Position numbers and translations under genes: made by a program | The notes under the pieces: model-generated | The model's database searches: none | What the model was told of the DNA's origin: nothing | Seen by the model: only the letters and a program-made list of their open reading frames with translations | From: Gryllotalpicola daejeonensis | GTDB taxonomy: Bacteria; Actinomycetota; Actinomycetes; Actinomycetales; Microbacteriaceae | Direction of reading: 5' to 3' | DNA: 64,000 nucleotides | Assembly: GCF_039538145.1 (NCBI RefSeq) | Contig: NZ_BAABBV010000002.1 | Coordinates: forward strand, 1 to 64,000 | Shown here: one piece after another, positions 49,572-58,290 of the stretch | Position numbering within the stretch: the first letter of the stretch is position 1 | Layout of the letters: each line of letters begins with the position of its first letter

Positions 49572-50705
49572 TCAGCGCAGCGTCTCGACCGAGCGGTCGA
49601 GCTCGAGCATCTGCGCCCGGGTGAGACGCACCGCCGCGGCGTCCATCAGCACATCGACCTGCTCGGCACGGGTCACGCTCACGATGGGCGCGACCACCCC
49701 GCGCTTGGCGAGCAGCCAGGCGAGCTGCGTCGTCGCGGGCGGCACGTCAAGCTCTGCGGAGACGCGGTCGAGTGCCACGGCGATGCGGTGCTCACGACCG
49801 CGGCTCGCGAACACCCCGATGGCGCGCTCGCGCTCAGGCTTCGCGATGCGGGCGCCCGCCGCCTGGCTCAGCCGCGCGCCACGGCTCGCGAGCACCTTGG
49901 GCGGCAGCGAGGGGCTGGTGAGCGCAAGCGAGGCGGTCGTCGCATCGGGGAGGATTCCGAGCTGCTGGGCGGCGGCGCCCATGCGCACCTCGGCGGCGTC
50001 GCCGACCTTGTCGGTGATGGCCCACGGCAGGCGGATGGCCGACAGCCGCGGCAGGCCGTTGCCGGCGAGCACGCGCGCCTCGAGCAGCTGCTGCCCGGTG
50101 GCACCTGTCGCACCCAGGTAGCGCACCTTTCCCGCACGCACGAGCTCGTCGGCGGCGCCGAGCACCTCGTCGATGGCGAGCCCGAGCTCTGCCGATTCAC
50201 GCAGGTCGAGCATCAAGAGATCCACACGCTCGAGGCGCAGCGCGCGCAACGACGCCTCGACCGCGCGCACGACGCGGTTGGCGCCGCTCGCGCGACCACC
50301 ATCGCGCTGCACGGCGGGCGTCAGCACGGTCAGCGCCTTGCTCAGCCGCTCTGACCCCAGCCAGCGGCCGACCAGTTCCTGATTGCGACCGGAGCCGTCT
50401 TCGTCGCCGACGTCGTAGAGGCTGCCACCGCGCACCGCGAACCGATTCAGGATGCGGCCGGCGACGACGTCGTCGACGGCCGCGAGACGGGCAGTGCCGA
50501 GCGCGAACGGGAACGTCGTCAGCTCGGTGTCAGCGAGCCGGCGCTCGGCGACGATCGGCACCGGTCGCGTGAACGCGGCGTCGTCGGCGGCGAAGATCGA
50601 GCCGGAGCCCGCAGCCCCGCTCAACTCCGCGTCGCGGCTCGTCAGAGCCCCCCGCCCCGTGTGACTGATGTGCTCGCGCGCCCCGACCGGCGAGTAATCG
50701 CTCAT
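49572..50705 (-). CDS. Aldo/keto reductase homologue with a degenerate active site
   Basis: A 377-residue protein aligned along its length to the AKR fold: LGTARLAAVDDVVAGRILNRFAVRGG, VDLLMLDLRES, ELVRAGKVRYLG and the NADP-end IVSVTRAEQVDVLMDAAAVRLT. The catalytic tetrad is mostly lost. FDTADxYG is YDVGDEDG (Asp kept, Tyr replaced by Asp); the TK of the active-site Lys strand is TP (VLTPAV); and the QLHR-type His is Asp (MLDLRE). About 60 extra N-terminal residues have no AKR counterpart. It may be a pseudoenzyme binding NADP(H). A GGAAGGGGG site precedes the ATG. Confidence 0.8.
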   Translation of the reverse strand: MSDYSPVGAREHISHTGRGALTSRDAELSGAAGSGSIFAADDAAFTRPVPIVAERRLADTELTTFPFALGTARLAAVDDVVAGRILNRFAVRGGSLYDVGDEDGSGRNQELVGRWLGSERLSKALTVLTPAVQRDGGRASGANRVVRAVEASLRALRLERVDLLMLDLRESAELGLAIDEVLGAADELVRAGKVRYLGATGATGQQLLEARVLAGNGLPRLSAIRLPWAITDKVGDAAEVRMGAAAQQLGILPDATTASLALTSPSLPPKVLASRGARLSQAAGARIAKPERERAIGVFASRGREHRIAVALDRVSAELDVPPATTQLAWLLAKRGVVAPIVSVTRAEQVDVLMDAAAVRLTRAQMLELDRSVETLR

Positions 50706-50752
50706 GCGGGCCCCCTTCCCGTGAGAGCAGCCCCACCGCCGCTCTCACGCTG

Positions 50753-50804
50753 AGGTTATGTCAGACCTCCGACACGGGGCGCGGTGAATCGCGTAAGCGT
50801 TACG
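50753..50804 (-). promoter_or_regulatory. Promoter and palindrome upstream of the AKR homologue
   Basis: A TAACCT -10 box at 50758-50753 and, about 34 bases upstream, the palindrome CGTAA-GCG-TTACG (50792-50804). The palindrome is well placed for an activator or repressor just above the -35 position. Confidence 0.4.
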
Positions 50805-50845
50805 AAAAGTTCGCACACCGGCCAGTGCCCGGTGCGGTACAACGA

Positions 50846-50882
50846 CGGATGCCTGCCCCGACAGTGTCGGAGCAGGCATCCG
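50846..50882 (-). terminator. Terminator hairpin after pnp
   Basis: An 11-bp outer stem (CGGATGCCTGC at 50846 with GCAGGCATCCG at 50872) continued by an inner CCGACA/TGTCGG stem, 22 bases after the pnp stop on the minus strand. Confidence 0.8.
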
Positions 50883-50904
50883 TTCGTCTGCGAAGCGACG
50901 CGCC

Positions 50905-53157
50905 TTACTCGGCCGCGCCCTCCGTGGCGGGCGTGGCAGCCTCGGCCTCGGCGATCACCGGAGCGAGCGAGAGCTTGCCGCGGTCGTCGATCTTGGTGAT
51001 CTCGACGAGGATCTTCTGGCCGACGCCGAGCACGTCCTCGACGTTCTCGACGCGCTTGCCGCCGGCGAGCTTGCGCACCTCGGAGATGTGCAGCAGGCCG
51101 TCCTTGCCGGGCAGCAGCGAGATGAACGCACCGAAGGTCGCGATCTTGACGACCGTGCCCAGGAACTGCTCGCCGACCTCGGGGTTGGTCGGGTTCGCGA
51201 TCGCGTTGACCTGCGCACGCGCGGCCTCTGCGCTCGGGCCGTCGGTCGCGCCGATGTAGACGGTGCCGTCCTCTTCGATCGAGATCTCTGCGCCGGTCTC
51301 GTCCTGGATGGCGTTGATCGTCTTGCCCTTCGGGCCGATCAGCTCGCCGATCTTGTCGGTCGGGATCTGCACGCTGATGACGCGCGGCGCCGTCGGCGCC
51401 ATCTCGTCGGGGCCCTCGATGGCCTGGTTCAGGACGCCGAGGATGGTGATGCGGGCGTCGTGCGCCTGCTGCAGCGCGCCGGCCAGGACCGACGACGGGA
51501 TGCCGTCGAGCTTGGTGTCGAGCTGGATGGCGGTGACGAACTCGCTGGTGCCGGCGACCTTGAAGTCCATGTCGCCGAGGGCGTCCTCAGCGCCGAGGAT
51601 GTCGGTCAGGGCGGCGAACTTGGTCTCGCCGTCGACCGTCTCGGAGATGAGGCCCATCGCGATACCCGCGACCGGCGCCTTCAGCGGCACACCCGCGTTG
51701 AGCAGCGAGAGCGTCGAGGCGCAGACGGAGCCCATCGAGGTCGACCCGTTCGAGCCGAGGGCCTCGGAGACCTGGCGGATCGCGTAGGGGAACTCGTCAC
51801 GGGCGGGAAGCACCGGGACGAGCGCGCGCTCCGCGAGGAAGCCGTGGCCGATCTCGCGGCGCTTGGGGCTGCCCACGCGGCCGGTCTCACCGGTCGAGTA
51901 GGGCGGGAAGTTGTAGTGGTGCAGGTAGCGCTTGCTCGTGACGGGGTTCAGCGAGTCGATCTGCTGCTCCATCTTGAGCATGTTCAGCGTGGTGACGCCC
52001 AGGATCTGGGTCTCGCCGCGCTGGAAGATCGCCGAGCCGTGGACGCGCGGGATGACCTGCACCTCGGCGTCGAGCGGCCGGATGTCGCGCAGGCCGCGAC
52101 CGTCGATGCGGATGCCTTCGCTGAGCACGCGGCCGCGCATGACCTTCTTCGAGACCGACTTGTAGGCGGCGGAGACCTCGTTGATGGCCGACTCGGGCAG
52201 CTCGCCCGCCTCGACCTTCGCGGCGATGGCCTCCTTGACGCGCGCCTTGAGTGCGTCGTCGGCGTCCTGGCGCTCGATCTTGTCGGCGATCCGGTAGACG
52301 GGGCCGAGGTCGGCGAGCGCGAGCGACTCGACGGCCGCGTAGGTCTCGTCGGTGTAGGGCAGGAAGACGGGGTAGTCCTGCACTTCCTTCGCGGACTGCG
52401 CGGCGAGCTTCGCCTGCGCCTCCACGAGGGTCTTGATGAACGGCTTGGCCGCCTCGAGGCCCTGCGCGACGACCTCTTCGGAGGGCTTGGTGGCACCGGC
52501 CTGGATGAGGTCCCAGCTGTGCTCGGTAGCCTCCGCCTCGACCATCATGATCGCGACGTCCTCGTTGCCCTCGGCGTCGGTGACCACGCGGCCGGCGACG
52601 ACGATGTCGAACACGGCCTCGGAGAGCTGGCTGTGCTTCGGGAAGGCGACCCACTGGTCGCCGATGAGGGCGAGGCGCACACCCGCGATCGGGCCGCTGA
52701 ACGGCAGGCCCGAGATCTGCGTCGAGGCCGACGCCGCGTTGATCGCGAGAGCGTCGTAGAACTCGTCGGGCGCGATCGAGAGGACCGTGATGACGATCTG
52801 GACCTCGTTGCGCAGGCCGTCGACGAACGACGGGCGCAGGGGGCGGTCGATGAGGCGGCAGACGAGGATCGCCTCGGTCGAGGGGCGGCCCTCACGGCGG
52901 AAGAACGAGCCGGGGATCTTGCCGGCGGCATATGCGCGCTCTTCGACGTCGACCGTCAGCGGGAAGAAGTCGAACTGGTCTTTGGGGTGCTTGCTCGCGC
53001 TCGTCGCGGAGAGCAGCATCGTCTCCTCGTCGAGGTAGGCGGCGACGGCGCCCTGCGCCTGCTGCGCGAGGCGGCCGGTCTCGAACCGGACGACGCGCTT
53101 GCCGAACTTGCCGTTGTCGAGAACGGCTTCGGCGAACTTGATTTCGGGACCTTCCAT
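50905..53157 (-). CDS. pnp: Polyribonucleotide nucleotidyltransferase
   Basis: Phosphorolytic 3'-5' exoribonuclease. The 750-residue protein has two RNase PH domains joined by an all-helical linker, then a KH domain (IPTDKIGELIGPKGKTINAI) and an S1 domain (GEQFLGTVVKIATFGAFISL) near the end. Actinobacterial members also make (p)ppGpp-like nucleotides in some species (guanosine pentaphosphate synthetase); that is not shown here. The ATG has AAAGGAG upstream and a long structured leader. Confidence 0.97.
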   Translation of the reverse strand: MEGPEIKFAEAVLDNGKFGKRVVRFETGRLAQQAQGAVAAYLDEETMLLSATSASKHPKDQFDFFPLTVDVEERAYAAGKIPGSFFRREGRPSTEAILVCRLIDRPLRPSFVDGLRNEVQIVITVLSIAPDEFYDALAINAASASTQISGLPFSGPIAGVRLALIGDQWVAFPKHSQLSEAVFDIVVAGRVVTDAEGNEDVAIMMVEAEATEHSWDLIQAGATKPSEEVVAQGLEAAKPFIKTLVEAQAKLAAQSAKEVQDYPVFLPYTDETYAAVESLALADLGPVYRIADKIERQDADDALKARVKEAIAAKVEAGELPESAINEVSAAYKSVSKKVMRGRVLSEGIRIDGRGLRDIRPLDAEVQVIPRVHGSAIFQRGETQILGVTTLNMLKMEQQIDSLNPVTSKRYLHHYNFPPYSTGETGRVGSPKRREIGHGFLAERALVPVLPARDEFPYAIRQVSEALGSNGSTSMGSVCASTLSLLNAGVPLKAPVAGIAMGLISETVDGETKFAALTDILGAEDALGDMDFKVAGTSEFVTAIQLDTKLDGIPSSVLAGALQQAHDARITILGVLNQAIEGPDEMAPTAPRVISVQIPTDKIGELIGPKGKTINAIQDETGAEISIEEDGTVYIGATDGPSAEAARAQVNAIANPTNPEVGEQFLGTVVKIATFGAFISLLPGKDGLLHISEVRKLAGGKRVENVEDVLGVGQKILVEITKIDDRGKLSLAPVIAEAEAATPATEGAAE

Positions 53158-53373
53158 CGAGGTCTTACTCCTTTGTGGTTCCGCGCCGCCGTGTTGCGGA
53201 CGCGGGCGTACACGAGGAGCAGGGATCGGACAGGAGTGAGCACGAGGCGATGTTCCTCGAACTCATGCTGGCCACCAGTAGAAGAGCGCGGATGCCGCGC
53301 AGTGCTGCGCGCTTCCGAAATCCACCACCGAGGACCAGCTCCCTGTCGGCCTGCCCCTACGGCTGAGATCTTA
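53158..53373 (-). ncRNA. Structured pnp leader, probable Actino-pnp RNA motif
   Basis: An extended -10 (TGATAAGAT, core TAAGAT at 53373-53368) predicts a transcript start near 53361 and a leader of about 200 bases. It contains the Gly/Val-rich looking run at about 53345-53320 and several inverted repeats, including GCACGAG/CTCATGC (53239-53267). The Actino-pnp motif is known upstream of pnp in this phylum; assignment here is from position and general resemblance only. PNPase leaders are often cleaved as part of autoregulation. No protein gene is seen. Confidence 0.5.
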
Positions 53374-53385
53374 TCAGGCGGCCCC

Positions 53386-54162
53386 TCACCGGCCCCGGAG
53401 CGCCAGCGTTCTGCGCGCCGCGTCGGCGAGCTCGACGCCGTAGCCACGGCCGTAGCCCGCGGCGTGCACCGCGAGCGGGTGCAGCTGGTGGACGGGAATC
53501 CGCTCGCGCCAGCCCTCGACCAGCGGGTGAACCGACTCGTACCCCGCGACGATGTCGCCGAGGTGCGGCGCCCCGAACAGCGCGAGCATCGCGAGGTCCG
53601 TCTCGCGGTGGCCGCCGTGCGCGGCCGGGTCGATCAGCACTCCCCCGGCCTCGTCCCACAGCAGGTTGCCGTTCCAGAGGTCGCCGTGAATGCGAGCGGG
53701 CGGCTGGTCGTCGTCGAACTCGCCGCGCGCGACCAATTCACAGGCGGCGCGGATGCTGCGGGCTTCGGTCGCCGTCACGCTGCCGGCCTGCTCGGCGATC
53801 TCGAGGAACGGCAGCACGCGCTCGCGTGCGTAGAACAGGCCCCAGCGCGTCTCGGTGGCGTAGAGCTGTCGCCTCTTTCCGATGAAGCCCGGGCCTTGCC
53901 AGCCGCGAGGCGGTGCTCCGAAGGCATCCGCCCCGGCATCGTGCGTGCGCGCGAGCGCCGCACCGAATGCGCGCGCCATCTCCGGTGTGGGGCGAGCGGC
54001 GTGGATGCGCTCGAGCTCGATGTGCGCCGGCGAGACGTCGATCACCGCCACGACGCGCGCGCCACCGCCCTCCGTCGCCTCGGCGAGCCAGCGCAGGCCG
54101 GCGGCCTCCGACTCGAAGAAGCCCTCTGGCGCGTCCGGGTTCTCTTTGACGAGGGTGTCCAC
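53386..54162 (-). CDS. Fructosamine kinase-family protein
   Basis: A 258-residue kinase-like protein of the fructosamine-3-kinase family, which phosphorylates sugar-damaged lysines for repair. Motifs are the catalytic loop IHGDLWNGNLLWDE and the metal-binding IDPAAHGGHRETDLAM, with GFIGKRRQLYATETRWGLFYARERVLP before them. The nucleotide-binding N-lobe is short. GTG start 13 bases after the MFS stop. Its end lies just beyond the pnp promoter. Confidence 0.87.
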   Translation of the reverse strand: MDTLVKENPDAPEGFFESEAAGLRWLAEATEGGGARVVAVIDVSPAHIELERIHAARPTPEMARAFGAALARTHDAGADAFGAPPRGWQGPGFIGKRRQLYATETRWGLFYARERVLPFLEIAEQAGSVTATEARSIRAACELVARGEFDDDQPPARIHGDLWNGNLLWDEAGGVLIDPAAHGGHRETDLAMLALFGAPHLGDIVAGYESVHPLVEGWRERIPVHQLHPLAVHAAGYGRGYGVELADAARRTLALRGR

Positions 54163-54175
54163 TCCCCCAGTCTCG

Positions 54176-55393
54176 TCAGCGACGGCGCAGCAGGGGAACC
54201 CCCGCGAGCACCACGATCACGAGGACCACCAGGGCGAACACGACCAGCACGTTCGGGATCGGGAAGAACGCGAGCGCGACGCCGACCGCGATCACGGGGA
54301 CGGTGAGGCCCGCGTAGGCGGCCAGGAACATTCCGGCGAGCACCTCGCCGCGGTTGTCGGGGCGAGCGGATGCTGCGGCCACGCCGATGGACGACGTGAA
54401 GACGAGCCCCACCCCAGACCCCGCGATCACGCCTCCGACGATCAGCAGAGCGAGCGATGGCGCGAGGCCGACCATCGCGACGAGCGCGAGCCCGATCACC
54501 ATGAGCGCGACACCCAGCTGCAGCTTGCGGCGGCCCTCGACCCGCGCCAGTGCGAACTGCGACGTGGCGCTCGCGCCGACCACGCCGAACACCACGGCGC
54601 CGGCGACGAGGTGGCCGCCGAGGTGCAGCAGCCCCACCACGATGCTCGCGGTGAGCGCGGTGAAGAAGCCGAGCACGCTGAAGGCGGCCGCCGCCCCGAT
54701 GGCGGCCGCGGCGAAGGTCGCTCGCGCCTCGGCCGGAACGCTGACCCGCTGCGGCGCGTAGCGGCGGCGGCTGCCCGCGACGTCGACGGTCTCTGGCACG
54801 AACAGCACGAGGCCGAGCGCCACGACCAGCAGCACGAGGAACACCGCGAACGGCGTGACGACCGGAGCCGGCAGGAACTGGGCGAGCAGGCCACCGATGA
54901 GGGGGCCGAGGGCCAGGCCGCCGGTGTTGATCACCGTCGCCGCGGTCGCCGCCTTCGCGCGCGGCTCACCGGGGTGCGACACCGCGCGCAGCTCGGCGAG
55001 GTAGGCCGTCGCCGTCGCCGTCAGAGTTCCGACGCCGATGCCCGACACGAAGCGCGCCGTGAGCAGGCCAGGGAGGGCGTTCCAGACCAGGAACAGCACT
55101 GCCGCGATCGCCTCGATCGCGACAGACGCGATCAGCAGCCTGCGGCGCCCCAGCCAGTCGCTGACATGACCCGCGAGATACAGCGCCGCCATGACGCCGA
55201 CGGCGTAGGCCGCGAACACGAGAGTGACGACGAAGCCCCCGAAGCCGTCGCGCTGCTCGTAGATCGGGTACAGCGGCGTCGGCACGGTCGTGAACGCCAT
55301 CGAGAAGAGGAACGCCCCTGCGACGATCCAGAAACCGGTGTGGTGCGCCGCCCGGCTCGGGGCGGCGGTCGTGTGTGCTGACACGGTGCTCAT
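54176..55393 (-). CDS. MFS drug/metabolite exporter
   Basis: A 405-residue, 12-helix major facilitator transporter. The MFS loop motif GHVSDWLGRRRLLIAS lies between helices 2 and 3 and a Pro-rich helix 5 segment is present, which suggests a drug-proton antiporter. An ATG at 55429 is also possible; I use 55393 because a GAATAT -10-like box downstream of 55429 would exclude the longer form. Co-transcribed with the fructosamine kinase gene and divergent from a LysR regulator. Confidence 0.85.
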   Translation of the reverse strand: MSTVSAHTTAAPSRAAHHTGFWIVAGAFLFSMAFTTVPTPLYPIYEQRDGFGGFVVTLVFAAYAVGVMAALYLAGHVSDWLGRRRLLIASVAIEAIAAVLFLVWNALPGLLTARFVSGIGVGTLTATATAYLAELRAVSHPGEPRAKAATAATVINTGGLALGPLIGGLLAQFLPAPVVTPFAVFLVLLVVALGLVLFVPETVDVAGSRRRYAPQRVSVPAEARATFAAAAIGAAAAFSVLGFFTALTASIVVGLLHLGGHLVAGAVVFGVVGASATSQFALARVEGRRKLQLGVALMVIGLALVAMVGLAPSLALLIVGGVIAGSGVGLVFTSSIGVAAASARPDNRGEVLAGMFLAAYAGLTVPVIAVGVALAFFPIPNVLVVFALVVLVIVVLAGVPLLRRR

Positions 55394-55446
55394 GCTCGTC
55401 ACAACCACATCCTGAGCCGCGATATTCATCAGCACCAGCGAAGATC

Positions 55447-55461
55447 ATTGAACAGATCAAT
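55447..55461. promoter_or_regulatory. LysR-type operator candidate between the MFS gene and its divergent regulator
   Basis: ATTGAACAGATCAAT is a perfect inverted repeat ATTGA-N5-TCAAT fitting the T-N11-A rule for LysR sites. It lies about 25 bases above the regulator start. Confidence 0.5.
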
Positions 55462-55471
55462 CGAATTCCTC

Positions 55472-55477
55472 GATAAT
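55472..55477 (+). promoter_or_regulatory. -10 box of the LysR gene, leaderless arrangement
   Basis: GATAAT, one mismatch from TATAAT, ending six bases before the GTG at 55484. Confidence 0.45.
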
Positions 55478-55483
55478 GACTGC

Positions 55484-56386
55484 GTGGATGCCCGTCAGCT
55501 CGAGATCTTCGCCGCCGTCGCCGAGGAGCGCAGCTTCACCCGTGCCGCCCGCCGGCTGTTCGCTGCCCAATCGACCGTCTCTGCAGCCGTGCGCGCTCTC
55601 GAGGCGGAGCTGGGCGCGCCGCTCTTCGAGCGCTCGACCCGCTCGGTCGAGCCGACCGCCCTCGGTGAGTCGACGCTCGCCGACGCCCTCGAGGCGCTGG
55701 AGGCCATCGACCGCATCCGCAGCGCAGCGGCACCGGAGGCCGGCGGCCTGCGCGGCCGCGTGCGGCTCGGCATCTTCTCGAGTCTCGAGTTCCTCGACCT
55801 GCCGCAGCTCATCGGCCGCTTCCACCGCGACAATCCGCTCGTCAACCTGCGTCTCGCCGTCTCGCCGACCGGCTCCAGCGGGCTGCTCGACGACGTGCGG
55901 CATGGCCGGCTCGACGTCGCGCTCGTCGGCATGCCGCGCAACGAGCTGCAGGGCCTCGAGAGCGTCGAGATCGGTGAGACCGGATTCGTCGCGGTGCTGC
56001 CCGCCGGGCATCCGCTCGCCGCACGCAAGACGGTCACGCTTGCCGCGCTGGCGGACGAGCGCTTCGTCGACACCCCGCCCGGCTTCGGCAACCGTGTGGC
56101 CGTCGACCGGGCGTTCGAGGCGCTCGGTCGCCCGCGCACCGTCATCGCCGACGTGCCCGAGCTGCCCGCAGTGCCGCGCTACGTCGCAGCGGGGCTCGGC
56201 ATCGCGGTGGTGCCCACCGTCACATCCGTCGATGCCCGCGGCGTCGTCGCCGTTCCGCTGCGCGATGGGCCGCGCTGGGTGCTGTCGGTCATCGCGTCGG
56301 CGCGCCGGGGTGCCGCGGCGAACGCGCTGCTCGAGGTTCTCGCCACGAAGCGAGGAACCCTGACGGCTCAGGCCACGTTGCGGTAG
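55484..56386 (+). CDS. LysR-family regulator of the divergent MFS operon
   Basis: A 300-residue LysR protein: DARQLEIFAAVAEERSFTRAARRLFAAQSTVSAAVRALEAELGAPLFERSTR winged helix at 2-55, then a periplasmic-binding-like effector domain (LRGRVRLGIFSSLEFLDLPQLIGRFH). The GTG at 55484 is chosen for the -10 spacing and because it places the helix-turn-helix at the usual position. Likely controls the MFS/fructosamine kinase transcript. Its 3' end overlaps the convergent VanZ-like gene by 19 bases. Confidence 0.9.
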   Translation: MDARQLEIFAAVAEERSFTRAARRLFAAQSTVSAAVRALEAELGAPLFERSTRSVEPTALGESTLADALEALEAIDRIRSAAAPEAGGLRGRVRLGIFSSLEFLDLPQLIGRFHRDNPLVNLRLAVSPTGSSGLLDDVRHGRLDVALVGMPRNELQGLESVEIGETGFVAVLPAGHPLAARKTVTLAALADERFVDTPPGFGNRVAVDRAFEALGRPRTVIADVPELPAVPRYVAAGLGIAVVPTVTSVDARGVVAVPLRDGPRWVLSVIASARRGAAANALLEVLATKRGTLTAQATLR

Positions 56387-56865
56387 CGCGAGAGCTCTGC
56401 CTCGAGCTCGCGGATGCGATGGCGATCGCTCTCGCGACGGTATGCCGGGATCGTCACGATCAGCGCGATGATGACGCCCACGATTCCGCCGACGCTGTTC
56501 GCGACGAGATCGCGCACGTCGGACACGCGGCCCGGGATGAAGCGCTGCGCGGTTTCGATGGCCCCGGTCAGCGCGACGCAGAGCAGCACGGCGGCCCACC
56601 AGAACCGGCGACCGAGAAGCAGCACGAGGAACAGGCCGATCGGCAGGAACATCAGGATGTTGCCGGCGAACTCGGCGTGCGCGTAGGTCAGCTGCGCCGC
56701 GAGCCTCGGCCAGTGCGACTGCGTGAGCAGGCGCCCCTCGTGCAGCAGCACGTAGACCCAGTGGGCCCCGCGGTGATCCAGCGGCTGCGGTCCGAGGGTC
56801 ACCCACGCGACGATCGCGAGATAGATGAGCGTGAGCGGTGCGAGAACGGGGTGGCGGCGGAACAT
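56368..56865 (-). CDS. VanZ-family membrane protein
   Basis: A 165-residue membrane protein with four predicted helices and the VanZ-like pattern VTLGPQP, ELAGNILMFLPIG-like EFAGNILMFLPIGLFL, and SVGGIVG, with ETAQRFIPGRVSDVRDLVANS between. A coiled-coil-like tail (RHRIRELEAELSRYR) ends the protein. VanZ gives low-level teicoplanin resistance in enterococci; chromosomal homologues like this are of unknown role. Its ATG overlaps the upstream stop by one base. Confidence 0.85.
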   Translation of the reverse strand: MFRRHPVLAPLTLIYLAIVAWVTLGPQPLDHRGAHWVYVLLHEGRLLTQSHWPRLAAQLTYAHAEFAGNILMFLPIGLFLVLLLGRRFWWAAVLLCVALTGAIETAQRFIPGRVSDVRDLVANSVGGIVGVIIALIVTIPAYRRESDRHRIRELEAELSRYRNVA

Positions 56866-57497
56866 CAGGCGGTCACCCCGGGTTCGGTCGCGCCGGCGCC
56901 GGCGGCCTCCACCGCCCGCAGGCCCTCCAAGCGCACATCGACGGCGAACTTCGGCGCCACTCCCGTGACGACCGCAGGCACGACGGCGAAGCGGCCCTGA
57001 GCGCGCAGCTCATCGAGCTCGCGCTGCCAGGCGACCTGCGCCTGATCGCCGATGCGGCCGACGTGGTGGAAGTCGTGGTCGGACAGCAGGTACACGCCGA
57101 TGTCCGAGCGCCGGTTCCACCAGTTGCCGACGTCAGGCACCAGGATCGCGCGCGGCTCGCGCGTCGAGCGCGCGAGCGCGGCGCCGATCGAGATCTGGTG
57201 CCGCCGGACGTCGGCGACGGTGATCGGATGCCCCGCCGCAGGCGCCTCGATGAGCTCGAGTCCCTCGAGCCGCGCCAGGTGGCCCTCCGCGGTGAAATTC
57301 GGGCCGCGACGACGGGCGGCGACGGTGATGCCGATGATGAGCGCGACGACGAAGAGCACCGTGACGACGATGCCGACGACGTATAGGGCGTCCGCGCCGA
57401 TGTCGTGCAGCGAGCCGGTCACGAGCATGAGCAGCACCAGCACGAGCCAGGGCAGCGGAGCCCAGCGCAGGAAGGGCTTACGACGTGGCCTGGGCAT
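56865..57497 (-). CDS. Two-helix membrane protein of unknown function
   Basis: A 210-residue protein with two helices (about 13-30 and 38-60) and a cytoplasmic domain of about 150 residues containing LVPDVGNWWNRRSDIGVYLLSDHDFHHVGRIGDQAQVAWQRELDELRAQ. I recognise no family. It overlaps the YhhN-like gene by 20 bases and the VanZ-like gene by one, so the three form one operon of membrane proteins. Confidence 0.7.
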   Translation of the reverse strand: MPRPRRKPFLRWAPLPWLVLVLLMLVTGSLHDIGADALYVVGIVVTVLFVVALIIGITVAARRRGPNFTAEGHLARLEGLELIEAPAAGHPITVADVRRHQISIGAALARSTREPRAILVPDVGNWWNRRSDIGVYLLSDHDFHHVGRIGDQAQVAWQRELDELRAQGRFAVVPAVVTGVAPKFAVDVRLEGLRAVEAAGAGATEPGVTA

Positions 57498-58167
57498 CCT
57501 GCAACGCTAGTGGAGCGGGGCTGGGCGCACGCCGCACGGCACGTGTGAGACCGATGGCCAGCAGCAGCTCGGCCGCGATGTAGGTGAGCATCACCCAGAA
57601 GCTCGCCTGCGGCACGTGCAGGTCGGCACGGAAGAGGTGCACCGCGAGCAGCCCGTCGGAGACGACGAACACGACGCCGCCGAGCTCGAGCACTCGTGAG
57701 GTGAAGCCCGCGACGCAGGCCATCGTGCACAGCGCGAGTCCGTAGACGATGACGGCCGGAAGCATGGCGCCGACGTGCGTGACGACAAGGCTGAGCAGCG
57801 CAAAGAAGAGCGCGACGTAGGGCCAGATACGGCGCGGCCGCCACTCGGGGTTGCCGCCCCGCACCGTGCGCCGCGTGAACGCCACGATGAAGCAGACGTG
57901 CGCCAGCAGGAATGAGCCGAGCCCGAGCGCGAACGAGACGCCGAGCAGCACGTCGCCGCCCCACGAGAAGACCAGCGCCGCGATGAGCCAGGGCGTCACC
58001 GGGTTCCGCAGAGGGCGCATGGCCTGCAGCACCGCAAGGACGAGCAGCGGCATGAGGAGCCACTGGGCGCCCGTGGCGACCGCGGTGGCGTGAGCGAGAT
58101 TCGCGCCGAGGTTGATCAGGGCGGCGAGGGCGTACGGCACGTACGACAGGAACGTCTTTGTTCGCAT
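57478..58167 (-). CDS. YhhN-like membrane protein (lysoplasmalogenase family)
   Basis: A 229-residue protein with about eight helices and the YhhN-family segments RPLRNPVTPWLIAALVFSWGGDVLLG, GSFLLAHVCFIVAF and VFVVSDGLLAV. The family includes mammalian TMEM86 lysoplasmalogenases; bacterial substrates are uncertain. A TAGTAT -10 box at 58182-58177 precedes the ATG by nine bases. Confidence 0.85.
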   Translation of the reverse strand: MRTKTFLSYVPYALAALINLGANLAHATAVATGAQWLLMPLLVLAVLQAMRPLRNPVTPWLIAALVFSWGGDVLLGVSFALGLGSFLLAHVCFIVAFTRRTVRGGNPEWRPRRIWPYVALFFALLSLVVTHVGAMLPAVIVYGLALCTMACVAGFTSRVLELGGVVFVVSDGLLAVHLFRADLHVPQASFWVMLTYIAAELLLAIGLTRAVRRAPSPAPLALQDAQATS

Positions 58168-58241
58168 GGTGAGGGGATACTAGCCGGGCGGTGACCGGTA
58201 GCCGAAGGGCGCTGCGGTCAGGCATCCCCTGAAATCACAAA

Positions 58242-58269
58242 GGCCGCCACCCGAAAACGGGTAGCGGCC
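58242..58269 (-). terminator. Terminator hairpin after rpsO
   Basis: GGCCGC-C-ACCCG pairs with CGGGT-A-GCGGCC around an AAAA loop, 22 bases after the rpsO stop on the minus strand. Confidence 0.75.
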
Positions 58270-58290
58270 CTGTGAAGCCGTGAAGGCGTC

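Noticed and set aside
51088..54306. Long plus-strand open frame opposite pnp and the fructosamine kinase gene
   Set aside because: Same antisense effect; no ribosome site, no recognisable domain, and it crosses the pnp promoter and leader.
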